From Liolophura sinensis (lineage: Eukaryota; Mollusca; Polyplacophora; Chitonida; Chitonidae), in assembly GCF_032854445.1 (NCBI RefSeq), contig NC_088301.1, positions 44,575,116 to 44,639,115 on the forward strand: a stretch of 64,000 nt of DNA. Direction: 5' to 3'. The notes under the pieces were generated by a model. The model was not told where the DNA came from. It worked only from the letters and a program-made list of their open reading frames with translations, and did no database searches. A program made the translations under genes and the position numbers. This document shows, in pieces, positions 1 to 41,924 of the stretch (position 1 is its first letter; every line of letters starts with the position of its first letter).

Positions 1-2036
1 AAGTGAAACTAAAATCACATCTTAGATGACGTTGTAAGCAGGATCAAAGACATTATGAAATTACGAAATGGGCATTTGGCGCTATACATGTACATATATG
101 TTTTGATTTTGTCCCAGCATTCATTTCCTGCTAACTGAGCTAACATGGTTGTAAATATCATCCTAAGTAAGAGGGTCCTTCGAAAGGACAACAGATGTTT
201 GACGGATGCTTTGCTCTTGTATGGGAAAGAGATGCGTAATAAGGAGTAATGTGTATGGCATTATGAACGAACACTAGAATGGAAACTTGAGGTGCCGCTA
301 AATGTGTTTACTTAGAACTATAAAACTCGTGGCTTTATAAATAACACATGATCAGAACTGACATTTATAAACGACCTCTGATAGTTCCACGGTCAAATGT
401 CTCCAGCGGCAATCCGTCTTCCGCCCCATAATCCACGTCCAAACCGTCAATATGAACTAGCCCTTCTGACACAAACTGCTAAATGCCTTCCATGCATTAA
501 ACATTATTGATACATTTTTAAATCGACAGTCTATTCCTAAAATAGGAAACTAACAACCTTTTAAGTATAGTAATTTAATTGTATTACTATATTATATTAG
601 AACCAACCTTCAAATGGAACAATCATCTTTGCCTAATTCGCTGATTTGTCACTGTGTTTCTTAGTGCAGATAGAGTGAATGTCACATAGTCAGTGTTACC
701 ATATATAGTCAAATCCGAAGAGTGTAATATAAGGACACTAAATATATCTATCAGTTTTGGGGTTCAAGCCCGGCATGAGGAAATGAATTTCGTTGTACAA
801 GTTCGCAGGGGTCTTGGTGACAAAAACTAAGGTTTCCTCCATCTGTAAAACTGGGCGTCATCGTGTGTGTCTGTAGGTGAATTATTCTTAAAGTTGACTA
901 ATGGTGTCAATCTATCAATCTACGGGATTTTACTTTTCTTAACCTTCCATTAATATCTACATTACAGCCTTGGAATACTTTTTATGCAGATAACAAAACT
1001 TTCACGGTGGACAAATGGATACAAATCCACGAGAATCAACATCCTTGATATCTTTGCCAAACTCAGCATGTGTGGTCGTTGCCGCCACGAGAGGGAAGAA
1101 AAGCTGAGTAAAGATGATATCTGAAAGATTTCTGGCAGTGAAGGTTTTACCGGATTGTCTTCTTCAGGTTGTCCGTTAGTTTAGTCCAAGCAGCTTCAGA
1201 CAACAACGCTAAACTTTGTCACCAAACAAAGCACAAAAGCATAATACGCATGCCGGCTTAAAGGCCAAATGATAAATATACAGAACCTAAGAGACTTTAA
1301 CTTTAGCGCCTCGGCTCCACCCTCACGCTATTGTTGGAGCGACGAACACACGATTGACTTTGCTGTTTGGTCTGGTATCCAGATACCGTCACGTGACACG
1401 ACTGGACTGCATTCCTTTCTCCCTGTCACGCTCTGTGCAACAGCATGGACGAGTCGTAGTAATATGGTGGATATATGTTTTACCTCTTACTTGCAGATGA
1501 AGGGTTTCAAATTCATGCTTCGGTCAATAATACCGTATATACCGCATATACTTTATGATTTCAGAGCATATGCTCCGCAGTTTGCTTCACTTTAAGGTTG
1601 TGAGTTACTTTCATGGTTGTGATTACTTTAGCGTGGAAAACTGGGTATAACTTGAACTGGATATTCACATGTGTTCATATTGAATCGAGGGAAGGTAGTC
1701 TTTGTTATTAGCATTTGCTTCAGTGCTTCAGGCATGAGAGTTGACGAGGGTTTGTTCTTGTGTGTATACGCAGACATACATGTATATACCCCTCCACTCC
1801 AAAGTGAAGTCCCTTCTCAAACAGAGAAGAGGCAGCATATAATAAAAGTATTTTGCGTAGTCTGTACAGCATGCTTCTTGCTGTTTTAAAAGTTAATTGA
1901 ATCCATTCTGTTCAATTACCTTTTAATCCAGAATATTATATTAAGACACTGGTGTGAAAGATTAATTGAACTATTCGACTATATGATAAGCTTTATGAAA
2001 AATTGAAAGATACAAACACACGTGGACTGGTGGATA

Positions 2037-2040
<4 letters not shown>

Positions 2041-2129
<89 letters not shown>
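2041..2129. repeat. Compound microsatellite (CT)28 then (AT)16
   Basis: Uninterrupted CT dinucleotides 2041-2096, then AT to 2128. An ORF of alternating Glu-Arg and Tyr-Ile on the minus strand is an artefact of it. Confidence 0.98.
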
Positions 2130-2133
<4 letters not shown>

Positions 2134-3910
2134 CATACACAATCGGTTTTATTTCTACCTGCCGACTTGAAGGTCGTTTATTGTGATAATCATTTCTTAT
2201 CATTTGAGGCCTGCTATAGTGTTTTCAGAGTAAGCGTGGTAGACAGCGCGACTGATGTGGAAATAGAATTGTTTGCGGTCTGCAAGTTAACCAATTCATG
2301 CACGTCTATAAATGTGTGTCGTTATTAAATAACAGGTTTGGTATGGCAGAAATCAAGTAAACAATCGCTCGGCATGGCTACGTCAGAGTCTGCTAGGTTG
2401 GGTAGACAGGTGCCCGTGTTTGAGGGACTAACGAACTGTAACGCTTTGCACTAATGAGATGATTAAGTGACCAGAGCACGGTCAATCAGTTAATTGATAT
2501 CAAAGTAAAACAGCATGATAAGGTAAAGTATTCACGCAATGTCTTTAACTCTACCACCTAAAGAGTATGGACATAAATGTACAGCCAGCTATATAGAGAC
2601 GTGAGTGTCGTCCTATAAACACGACTGAGCAGTGATCATTTGTATATTCTCCATAGCCGTATACTGATCACAGAGAAACACAAGCATCCTATGACGCGAG
2701 GTGCATTTCCTGTTCAACTTAAGCGCATGTCGGCATACCTATAGTTTTACCCAACACTGGTCAACAGGCGTCTCTCCTTTAAGTCACAAACTTCAAGAGT
2801 GAGATCTCACGTCATCAAGCCTCAATTTACCATACTATATTTTCACGTTACTTCTTAATGACTAATACTGAGTTCATTATTATGAATCAGGAAATGATAC
2901 GCTGTTTAAAAAAATATTATTTTAAACTTTGATGGTCGATTATGGGATAAACCACTAAAGAGAATGTGGGCTTCCGTACACAATCACGTGGTTTATACCA
3001 CTGATCGAGAACAGAAGTCCAAACTGCAAATGCTAAATGTATTTAAAGCATTAAATATTAAGTGCAATTAACTAATAGACTAACCCAAGAACAAATGTAC
3101 AAGATAAATAACCGCTTTTGCAGAAAGTTTTTCAGAGTGTATGTTGAAAATCTGTCCTCTTTAATAAGTCAGGCGTAATGTTCTGAATGGACCATTAAGA
3201 CATCCACTGAAACAAACAAAAATTGCTGCAAAACAAGTGAACCAAAAGAGACACTGCTCATGCATGACAACTGATTCTCCAGCAGTGCACGCAGACATTA
3301 AGGCCTATTACATCTCGTCATTATCGATGTACATATTTTTTTTACGGGAGTATATCCACTTAATTTATGCATTGGAGTACTTGACTTCAATTTGCTATAC
3401 TCGTGGGAAATCCATTGGATGCCGCTATGAATGATTAAAGTATGTCAAATGTCCATGAGGGGGCCCTGTGCGCTGGTCACCGATTGCATTTCACGAGCTA
3501 TAGCGATGTGAAAAAATGAGCGACAAGACGCCTAAGGCCTGACAATCATAGCTGTACCACGGCCCGGATTCCTAATATATGTGTCGCACCAATGTCATTT
3601 GTTATATTTCTATTTATTAGTTTCACTGCTCTTTTTTAATTAATTTTTTTTTATTTTCGTTTCCAATAGTTGTGTTATTATTCATACTGAGTGACCCAGC
3701 TCAAAATCGTCCTCGTGCATGCAAGCTTTTCAACGCACTGACTGACCTGGCCCTGTACTACACCTGTCAAAATGTAAACTTACCTGCAGAACGTGACAAT
3801 CATACACGTGGGCTTAAATATCATGCGTTGAAAAAAAAAGCATGATTACGTTCAAGCTTTTCATACACTGAATATTACATACACAGCGGTTCAAACATTT
3901 AAAATAAAAC

Positions 3911-4155
3911 CCTCCGATGGTCCTCAATGGCTTACTTCGCTAAGGCGTCGCTCTCATCGTTAGTTGATCAGTAAGGTTAATCAAGATCCGGTTGATTTGG
4001 CTGCAGCTTTAAGTTATAAGGGTTTTCGGCCGTGTTCTTGGATAAAGGCTGTGATTTTAACCGGACTTTCTCCGTTTCCATGGCATCCACCCATAAACCT
4101 GGCTATCGCATTATACAGTCTTCCTATGCACAGCAATGAAATAAATAAATGAATA
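3911..4155 (+). mobile_element. tRNA-derived SINE candidate
   Basis: The head ATGGCTTACTTCGCTAAGGC resembles a tRNA 5' half with an A-box. A degraded B-box-like segment follows near 3974-3992, then a unique body. It ends GCAATGAAATAAATAAATGA, an AAATA-type tail like that of the other repeats here. No target-site duplication found. The ORFs read across it are not real genes. Confidence 0.45.
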
Positions 4156-5215
4156 ATATAAGTACCTACACCTTTAGAACCATTGATTTTCCCACGGTCT
4201 TTAAAAGTGAACAACAAAGGGAAAAGGCAAAATAAAACTAAACCATGTTACGCCAGAGTAATAACCTGTGTAAATTGTTTAACACACTGCTTAATGCCTA
4301 TTTCTTTGTTATTGGGTATTTTTAATTGATTTAAAAATAACCCCTTGGATTCGGACAATCACAATTTCTTCTGCACGTTCACCAAAATATGTGCGTGATA
4401 TGAATTACAAGGTATCCTTTGACTGCTTTTAAAAAACCTCCACATCCACTGATGAGAATATAGATTTATGGGACAAGTTCAACTTCTAAAAAGATTGGAC
4501 ACGAAAAGGTAGGAATATATGTTAAACTGTTTGGCAGATGATGAACAATTAGCTGCAGCATGTTTAATATTTGGCATTAAAGGTATGAAAATAATACGTT
4601 TAAAACTGCATGAAAGGAACTGGGTATAGAACTATGGAACAAACACACGTTCATAATAATTGGTGCGGGCCTTCACCTATAATTGCAGCACACTCACTGT
4701 AGCGTGCGCACGATAGTGGTCAGAAATGGTTTAAAAATTTGAAATGTTTTCGCCCGGAGGCTATCTCCTAGACCGAATTCATCAGCAGATGGGACACATG
4801 TCAAGTGATTCAATGGCGCATGCCCAGTCTACGCATCATTGTCCCCCAAAGTCCAGCTGTTACATATTTTAATCCACGACTTGCAGGTAAACTGTGAAGA
4901 AAAGGTAGCATGTTTTTATTTATCTTTTTTTACATGGAAACAAATATACAGCCCTTGGATGAGACTCCAGGAGTCTAAAAAGACATTCGTAGACCATCAG
5001 AAAACACTTCTGTGGAGTATTCTTTGTATAGTCGTACATAAAAATTAGACGCTATTGGAACTGTTGGTGACCATCAGTGACGGGTAGCTGACGTTATATT
5101 AGAAAATCACTTTTATACAATATTTTATTTGAGATGATCGTTTATATGAAAGCCGTTTGCCCACGGATCAGTACACACCCCGTTAACAGATTTCTAATCG
5201 TTACATAAATTCATT

Positions 5216-5794
5216 TTAAAAAGGCTTGGCATGTGCGATAACAAATATAACGTCTGGTGTGTTAATTTGTTTAAGGCCCATATTGATCGTTATCGGCATG
5301 GTCAAAATCATGATGGCATGATATTGTTCTCGAGGTAAACAATAAAGATATTTATTGTCGTATATGCATCCCTGCGTTTGGTTGCGTGACCATGAAGGCT
5401 TAAGCATGGATAGGAAAGTGTCTACTTCTCTTCTGTGCCAATAAGTGTAGAGTGAGCACCCGCTATTTAATACTGTTGTGATTGGATCAGCCGTGTGGCC
5501 GACGTATCTTCCGGGAGTAAATTGTATAAAATTACCCCTCTGGAGACAAAACCTTTTTTTCAAAACCCCCTTCCGCCTGTGTTTTGTTTCTGGGCACAAT
5601 ACCTTACCATTGTCCTCACTGGCAATGTGTTCTCGGTCGACTTTATGCATGATATAAATATGGAGCCCGTCCGACCTAGGGGCAGCTGGTTTTGGGTGGC
5701 TGACCATACCGACGTGTTTGTCTCCACTGCTGGGCTGTGTGTGTTTAGTGATTGATTTCTTCGCTAAACTGTCACAACAGGTTCCTAAGGACAT
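5216..5794 (-). CDS. Unrecognised 192-codon ORF
   Basis: Longest ORF in the window apart from the one through GATA exon 2. No domain, signal peptide or membrane segment is obvious. Composition is mixed, with several Cys, His and Tyr. No flanking splice signals were established and no gene context supports it. An ORF of this size is unusual in AT-rich DNA but can occur by chance over 64 kb. It may be a decayed mobile-element fragment or an unrecognised exon. Confidence 0.12.
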   Translation of the reverse strand: MSLGTCCDSLAKKSITKHTQPSSGDKHVGMVSHPKPAAPRSDGLHIYIMHKVDREHIASEDNGKVLCPETKHRRKGVLKKRFCLQRGNFIQFTPGRYVGHTADPITTVLNSGCSLYTYWHRREVDTFLSMLKPSWSRNQTQGCIYDNKYLYCLPREQYHAIMILTMPITINMGLKQINTPDVIFVIAHAKPF

Positions 5795-8053
5795 CCCTTA
5801 ACTTAGAGCATAATATATGTTCACATGTATGGTGTTTTTTAGTTGTGAAAACGGTACTTCTTTACTCTCATTTCCGCCATTTGAACTTTACTGCTGAAGA
5901 TGATTTTCACAACGCTTGGGTTTAGATGACAGCAGGTGATACGTGATGTGCAACTCATGCACTGTTTATACACAATATGGGAGATTGTAATAAGATATAA
6001 TTTTCTTTCGGCAAATTTGAATTCAGTAGTTGAAACAAACTGTTATCTTCGCGCTGTTGATTGGATTAGGATTGATTGCTTCTGTGCATGGATAAAAAGA
6101 TATATAATTGATCAAAGTTACATACATGCGTTGTAGAGCTGTTATTTTTGACTTACGTTTCAACTGCACATGTGCCAATATAGCAAACACACTGTTGCTG
6201 TTCGAATTGAAGAAATTCGATGAGAATAAAACATAACGCTTTCTATTAAGGGACGGGAAATTACCTGCAGGAAAACGTGCCAGAGTCGTTTTTACCAGTC
6301 CAATAAGGGAATGGGTCCTTTTGAGAGAAAGAAAACAAAACACGGTCTGAAACAAGAACATGCAATTAAGTTTATTTAAACTCCTATGCTTGTTTTAACG
6401 AAGATATTACTTTAGTGGATGATTTTAAAGTGGTATTCAGGAAAACTTGTACTTAATAACTGTAACAATGTGATAATGCTGCCAAAAGCTGCAATACAGT
6501 CTGACTTCTGTCCCCTTCTTCGGAATACCTCACTATCTTTGTCGACATCTTCCTATTTGCATGTGCCATGAGTTTTCAGTACACCAGCACTGCAACCTCA
6601 CGGAGGAAACGGACATTTTTCCAATATAAACCATACCCCCAACACATCTTACTAGTTATGGCCAACTCCTGGCAAAAGTAAAGGTCGTTTGAAAACGCCT
6701 CATAAGCGAATAGTCTGCCTTTATCTGCAAAAGGTGCACTTCTATGCTTAGCAAAATATGCGAAAATCTAGTTTGTGGGCGAAAAGTTTTTAGTCATAAA
6801 TGTACATTAATTTTAACATTAGTGTTTACCAATGACTTGACAAGGGCCGATTACCCATTAAAGGGTATGTAATAGATGGAGAGAATACTGCTATAATCAA
6901 CGCCACAAGTCATAACAACGAAAACTATTGTGAGTCAATAATATTTCCTCTAATACTCACACTCCTAAGATCCTTACATTTTACAGTGTCTATATACTTC
7001 TCTTGTGAGTAAATGTGCCTCTATATGTTTCATATATCCCAATATTCCCGATTCATACACAGTTTCTTGTATTGTGTATTCATTTTATACGTCAAAAAGA
7101 AGCTTAAGTACAAAACAGAAAATAACAGAGACACATTTACTTTTGCGTTCAATACGAGGAGAGGTTTCAGTCGATCAATAAACATACTATACTTCGTACT
7201 TTCGGTGTTTGCGAATATATGCAGTGTTGTCGGCAAGGTATTAATTTGCCACGGATTCCTCCAGATAATTTTAAACTTTGATCTTTAGACGGTTGGAAAA
7301 TCATACAAGGCCATGCTTAAAAAAAAGGCCCAAAACATAAAAGAGGCGAAGTCTTTATTAGGCTTTTTCATGTCTACTGACAATCAGGCTTCCGTGAGTC
7401 TGATCCCTAAAGCTTAATTGCTTCCGAGAAATCTCATATATTTTAGATTAGATATCAAAGAGCATACGAATTCAACCCAATGATTTACAATAAACAGAAA
7501 TTTTGAGGAGTTTTGCTGTTTTATTCAACAAACTATAATGTCAGTATAAATACATCCCCTTAAGATTAAGCCTATATAAAACTGACCAAAGTGATTAACA
7601 TCCACGGAGTCCTATATTGCAGATTGTGGACAGTGGTAAACAAGGCCGACATGTAATCAAATATTGTACAGTGATTCCAAGGACGCGATTTTGGTCCAAA
7701 CAAAATCTTACAAAAGAGCTTTCACACTCTCGACGCTGGTCTGGTTTACTTTCTATGCTGTACGTTTTTAATTATATTAGCTATGAACAAAAAGAAAATG
7801 GCAAATTGATGGTACACAGGATAACGCCAAATATATACATATGTTGGACAAGGAAATAGTTCAAACCCTTGGACAGGGGATTTGTATTTACCGCTATCAT
7901 TGCTTTTGGGACTTTGGTAACTATAAGCATTCGACGATGCTCATGTGGGTTGTTGCTCAGTCAAACGTTAGTGGAAGATAACAATTTGTGCACGTATCTG
8001 TACGAACATGTTGGAGAGTTTGTCAGAAAGTTTACTAATTGTTAAGCAACAGT

Positions 8054-8054
<1 letters not shown>

Positions 8055-8144
<90 letters not shown>
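8055..8144. repeat. (AT)n microsatellite with TAT-TAT interruptions
   Basis: About 90 bp of AT dinucleotides broken twice by TTA phase shifts. Confidence 0.98.
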
Positions 8145-10707
8145 AGGCCTTGAAGGTGTTGACGTTATCCACCTAAACATGCACGCATATCAACAACTCA
8201 GTTTGTGGACTTTGGATGTCTATTTTAGCATCTGTGAATCCAATATTCAACCGTCCTCCAGTCGAGCAATTACGCCCTTCCTTATGCGTGAATGCATTAC
8301 ATATAGTATGTAGATTTTCATGTTGATCACTTTTGCGAACATTTTTCTCTACCCGTGTACGCCCGTGTATTCTTCAGAGTTAGATATACCAGGCACTAAT
8401 TTCTAAAAACATTGGTTGAGACGTCGGTTTCAACCGTTTTTTTCTGTCGCAATTATTGTTAACTACATCGAGTTTTTTTCGGATATCATATATATATACC
8501 TGTTAGCACTCTATTACTCGCGGAACTGTGGTCGTTTGTGTTGTCCGAAAGTAAAATGTTCTATTATTTTTTCACGGCATTGCTACTTTTTATTTAATTT
8601 ATTAAATGGTTTTGAAGATCTTTCTGGTTGATAGAGATAACGTATTACATGATGTGAAGAATTTTAATAAATCTCAAACCAAGTTTAAGTACCCAAGTTC
8701 CCATATTTTAACGTTTATATGTGACCAGACAACGATTATAAAATAAACTATGGCAACGCGTTTCAGTATTGTTATATACAGCTGTATCAACTGCTTGGTT
8801 CCAAAATTTTTCACGTGTCTTAGTCCAACTTAGAATGACAAGTTATTCAAGATGTGTTCTCTTTCGGGTGGCTGCATCCCCTAATGATTATAGTAGCGAC
8901 ATGCTTTATTAATAAAGAAAAGAAGGTTGTATTTGTATACCAAATGACCTTTTTTCTTTCTTTTCATTTTCTAATGTCCAGATAAAACAAACTACATTAC
9001 GCATTCCATTTCAAGCCATAGGAATGTGCCGCTTCAGGTGGGTCGATGGCGCACTATTTTGTCACGGACTGCTATATATTTTTGTCATGTTCCATCATAT
9101 TGTCAGGCTTTCTTCATGTCATGATAGCATGATCGCTGACGTGTATGGCTAGAATATGCTAATTATGGAGTGGAACACACCAATCATCCGTAACACCAAC
9201 AGTTGTTGACAGCAATGCCTCGCCAACGCAGGATCAAAGTTAAAACAATCGTTGCTTTGTATAAAAACGACTGAATGTCACTGGTTCACAAACCCGGAAT
9301 AAACAAACGGCGCCAAAACAATATTGTGTGCTCGACTGTGCACAAGAGGCAGACCATCTGTACTTCTTGGAAACACATTTTCTAAGTCGAGTAAAAAGTT
9401 ATACCATTTTGATTGGTGCAGTCGTTTTTATATAAGTCACAGTTGTTCTTACAGATTCATGTAAACAGACATCCACGTACCTTTCTCCAGTCCATTTTAT
9501 TTCTATAGGCATGTAGAATATACACGTATAGTTAATAGGCCTATCACACTACGTCCATAAACCTATGCATAATATAGACAGTTACCTTACATGCTTTAAT
9601 AAATTAATTCGACTGCCCATTCACTGGATGGGATATTAAAACATCAACAAACTTCAGAGTTCAAAACAGTTTTTCTTCATGTATTTTTTTCCCTTTAAGT
9701 TAAGCTTGAGCAGAATAGTCATTTGTACAATAAATTTGTTTCATATCCCTCGATGATTTTTTGTGAGCCCTGTTGTATACATATGAATTGTAATATTAAT
9801 AATGATGAAATAGTCAAAAATCAATTTACAATGAAATTCGTGAGGCGATTGGTACAAGAGTTAAAATGCAGAACACACTTCCCACAAAGTGAGAATATAC
9901 TATGTACATGTACGACCACGATGCTGATACTGAGTCAAATGGGTGATCAAACCAGGAATACATACTGCCGAGTGACTCGTACGTCACGTAATCTTATAGG
10001 TTATCTCTCTATAACTACAATAAGGAAGACATGTTAATAAATTCCACATCGCCCGAATTCCCCTATTCATTCTCTTCCTTGTCATACAAATAGGGTTATT
10101 TGAAGGAGAAATGTAAACAACACAACATGGCATAAATCTGAAAACTTTCAGGCTTCAGCAAACCACATGCATAAATAATATATTACATTTCCATCCTTGG
10201 ACCAGTAATACTCAAACGAAGCCGTCGTTACGTGTTAGCTTCCACTCATTTGCGTCAACCGGGGTAAAATAGAATAACTTATAAATCCATCAGTTCAAAA
10301 TCTGTTCCTGAAAACCCACACTACAAAGAAGAGATCTGTTCTAGGAAAATACTTCAATCTAGTTAAAGCATTTTAAATGCGAAGAACAACTTCTAGAACA
10401 AAAAACATAGAAAGTTGCTATCAACCCATTACCGTAGAGTTAAATGCTCTGGTCACAAAAAAAGAAACTATAGTTGTTACTGAAACCTTTATGTACATAA
10501 CAATATCTTAGATCGTCCAGCACTTAATCACGTGACATACACGAACTGGCGCATTATCCCGGATGTGCACAGAGTCCAGGTTGCGCGACAAAATACATGG
10601 ATCATAAATTATATATTTACAACATACTTTAAAAGTTTTTTACAATTAAATTGCGAGCGAAACCACATCGCACCTTTTGGCAAAGCCTTGAGACATATAA
10701 CCTCCAA

Positions 10708-10708
<1 letters not shown>

Positions 10709-10796
<88 letters not shown>
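10709..10796. repeat. (TA)n microsatellite
   Basis: About 88 bp of TA dinucleotides, followed by T-rich low-complexity DNA to about 10870. Confidence 0.98.
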
Positions 10797-11339
10797 CACA
10801 TAAATGTATATGTTTTTTGATTATTTATTCATTTTTTTTTTGTTTTTTTCTTTCTTTTTGTTTTTTGGGGTTGTGATTTTTGCCGATGAGTGAGCACTGA
10901 CGGAGGCCGTGTATGACAGATCTGCAGTACGGTACACAACACGACATGCATGTTATTCGAGAATGTCGCATGTTCCCGATTGCTGTTGGATAATTAAAGT
11001 CTACATTTCGCTATTTGTGAGTCGCGAAGTCGCCAACCTGGTTTCGGTTGACTTCTGCAGTAGTCTCCCACTCTATGATTACCCACCGAGAACCACTCGT
11101 GAGTCGACCCTGTCGGGCTGGGCACAATACCACCGGGGACCCGTTGCCATCGAGCGGCTCGCGGGTGCTCCTCGTCGATCATCGACACCCATCACCATAC
11201 ACGAAGGTCTGGTTCACATTGCATGTGACTACTGAATAAAGAGGGCTGGGGCAGACAAAACTAGCGCCATGGGTAACCCAACACTCGCTACCTCAACAAA
11301 TTACCCCTCTACACGACGTGTCCGGGTCTCTCACTTACC

Positions 11340-11514
11340 CCTGCGGTCAGCACGGATTCAGATACCTTATCACCTGTGCGCAGGTAGAGATCAATGGCCC
11401 TTCGTTTCTTCACATCTACTGAGTCGTGATAATGCCATTTAAACAATTTTCTGCGTGGTTTTGGAGCGGTAGTTTGGCAATCACTTAAGCCAGGCAAAAC
11501 ACAATCTCGAACCT
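11340..11514 (-). other. Orphan exon-like ORF downstream of the GATA gene, product unknown
   Basis: The minus strand has a branch-point-like TGCTAATAAC, then CATACAG (AG at 11516-11515). An open stretch of about 58 codons follows and reaches a donor-like GCAGGG|GTAAGTGAG (GT at 11339-11338). The translated end (VKKRRAIDLYLRTGDKVSES and VLTAG) looks like a small helix-turn-helix of the kind at the N-terminus of some transposases, but I cannot assign a family. It lies beyond the GATA stop codon and putative polyA signal. It could be an exon of a neighbouring gene, a decayed transposon, or chance. Confidence 0.25.
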
Positions 11515-11667
11515 CTGTATGTTATTAGCAAAACCAACATTTCGTTTTTACATGTACAAACGATATTTTTAAAAAGAGATAGAGAATGCACCCTTTATAT
11601 AGGTGTCTGCAGTCCTAGAAGACACATCTTCTTACATTTGAGATCTCGCCACAATGAAAGCATAATG

Positions 11668-11673
11668 TTTATT
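11668..11673 (-). promoter_or_regulatory. Candidate polyadenylation signal AATAAA of the GATA gene
   Basis: First AATAAA on the minus strand downstream of the stop codon, about 190 nt away, followed by a GT-rich stretch (TTCATTGTGG). It would give a short 3' UTR ending near 11650. Longer alternatives further left cannot be excluded. Confidence 0.45.
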
Positions 11674-11860
11674 TTCAAGTTGAAATGTTCATATGTCCAT
11701 ATGCTGAACATAAAGCACACCTTTAAAGTTGCTCTATGCGTTAGAACAACATGTCTCTCTCGATCATTCCTGTTCAAACAATTACATACACATTTCAGAA
11801 GTCCTTGCAAATATCATAACATGATGCGTGGTCTAGTGTAGCCGTTGATGAGTGTGAATT

Positions 11861-40506
<28,646 letters not shown>

Positions 40507-41141
40507 GATTAGGCAGGTCTGGTTAGGTCACAGTCCGAACCACTGAGATATAACTTAACTCTCGAACCCCTGTCTTGTTAAGAGACGGGGCGATTGACAG
40601 AGTGTTTGAACCCCTCCTAGAGTCAGCGACCTTATGAATATCAAAGTCGCCTCGTACTGTAAAAGGGCAGTACAAGTAAACACTTAGCAGAAATCCCCAA
40701 ACAGATCTGTAACAAGCCGAGTTCGTATCTGTGGCGGAGTGGTGTAGTGCTAATCGTTGTCACTCAAGTCCCATCAAGACAGTGTCACTTGTAGGGCTTG
40801 TCGCTCTTGAGTGGAGTTGTCGCTCCTCACAGCCAGGTGAAATTACTATGCGGTGGCTGGGTCGTATATACCTATGATACACTCACTCTAATGTTTAAGA
40901 CCTCTTAGCTTCGGGACATGTAAAACAAAACCAGCTTATTCAGTCTGGCTGTATCTGGGTTGAAGCTAGATCTCAAGTAGACAGCTGATGGGAGCCGCAC
41001 TTAAAAACTTCACAAGTCTCTTTGCCTTTCGTCGCCTTGAAGGGAGTAAATATTCCACAGTCGTTGTAGGTGTGGAAGTATTCTCACTTTCCACTTCTGT
41101 ATATCTTAACCACTGTGCTCCTCTTTACAGTCGTTAATGAT
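40507..41141 (-). other. Probable 5' UTR of the GATA exon, bounded by a splice acceptor at 41143-41142
   Basis: On the minus strand a pyrimidine-rich tract ends TTTCTTTACTATTGCAG with AG at 41143-41142, a good acceptor 635 nt upstream of the first ATG. If used, the first coding exon is 41141-40269 with a long leader. A weaker acceptor (CTTGTTACAG, AG at 40708-40707) would give a shorter leader. The leader contains spaced copies of GAGYGACAA around 40745-40830. Inference only; no transcript is available here. Confidence 0.4.
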
Positions 41142-41685
41142 CTGCAATAGTAAAGAAATATAAATACAAAGTGGGATCAATGGATCAATAGCGTTTGTCT
41201 GGGGTTAAATAATAAATCAGGGTGGCTTAGACGGGGCCCGATGAATAAGGATACTCTCGATAATAATGAAGGGCACATACAAGTAGTCGCGGCATCGCCA
41301 CTTTAATTTTTCATAAGATCTACAGACGGACGCGCTAGGCATAAAGCAAATAGTGACTTATTAAGAGAAAATATAAAATAGATTCGCACGGAAGTCAGTA
41401 ATTAAGACCACGTGGTTACGTCCAGCGGCAATTTGGCCTACACAATAGCATGCTGGCATCAAAAGCTTTTCCTAAAGCAAATCGAAAAATAATTTCTGCT
41501 ACAGAAATCACACAAGCTGCTTTAGAGCAAACTTTAGAAATGTCCCTTTTTACAAGGTAAAAAAACACATCCAAAAGTGTAAAAATAACAGAAAAAAACG
41601 GACTCCTGTGAAAAATAGTAGAGTGTGACTTGATTTTCAATCAGTCAAACACACACAAAATCATCAAGTAAGAATTGTCTGTGGC

Positions 41686-41924
41686 TTATCATCCACACTC
41701 CATCAAAGAGCCAATCGCAAAAGCAAGGATCACCTCACGGAAAATAACATTGATATAATCGGAAAGGTTAATCTACCATCGAACAGTCGCTGTCATCTTT
41801 TGATAATACACCCGGTAGCTACAGTCCATATTTACGCTGTGTGTACTCTCTTCGCTGATAACTCCGTATATACGGGCCGTATCGTTTGACTGACAAGTTC
41901 CCAGACCACGTGCTCAATGCAAAT
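41686..41924. promoter_or_regulatory. TGATAA triplet with E-box and octamer in the proximal upstream region
   Basis: TGATAA cores lie at 41691-41686 (minus), 41801-41806 and 41856-41861 (plus), a CACGTG E-box at 41907-41912, and an octamer ATGCAAAT at 41917-41924. All lie between the proximal TATA candidate and the 41142 acceptor. Motif matches only. Confidence 0.3.

Larger units (their letters stand above)
1..11639. other. 3' flank of the GATA gene, no confident gene
   Basis: AT-rich intergenic DNA with three long microsatellites, a SINE candidate at 3911-4155, an unrecognised ORF at 5216-5794, a GC-richer block at about 10900-11240 and the orphan exon-like ORF at 11340-11514. A B-box-like GGTTCAAGCCC at about 762-772 may be a SINE remnant. 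I recognise no other gene. Confidence 0.6.

Noticed and set aside
1979-2203. 74-codon ORF of Tyr-Ile and Glu-Arg repeats
   Set aside because: Translation of the CT/AT compound microsatellite.
10532-10876. 114-codon ORF rich in Tyr-Ile
   Set aside because: Most of it is the translated TA microsatellite at 10709-10796.
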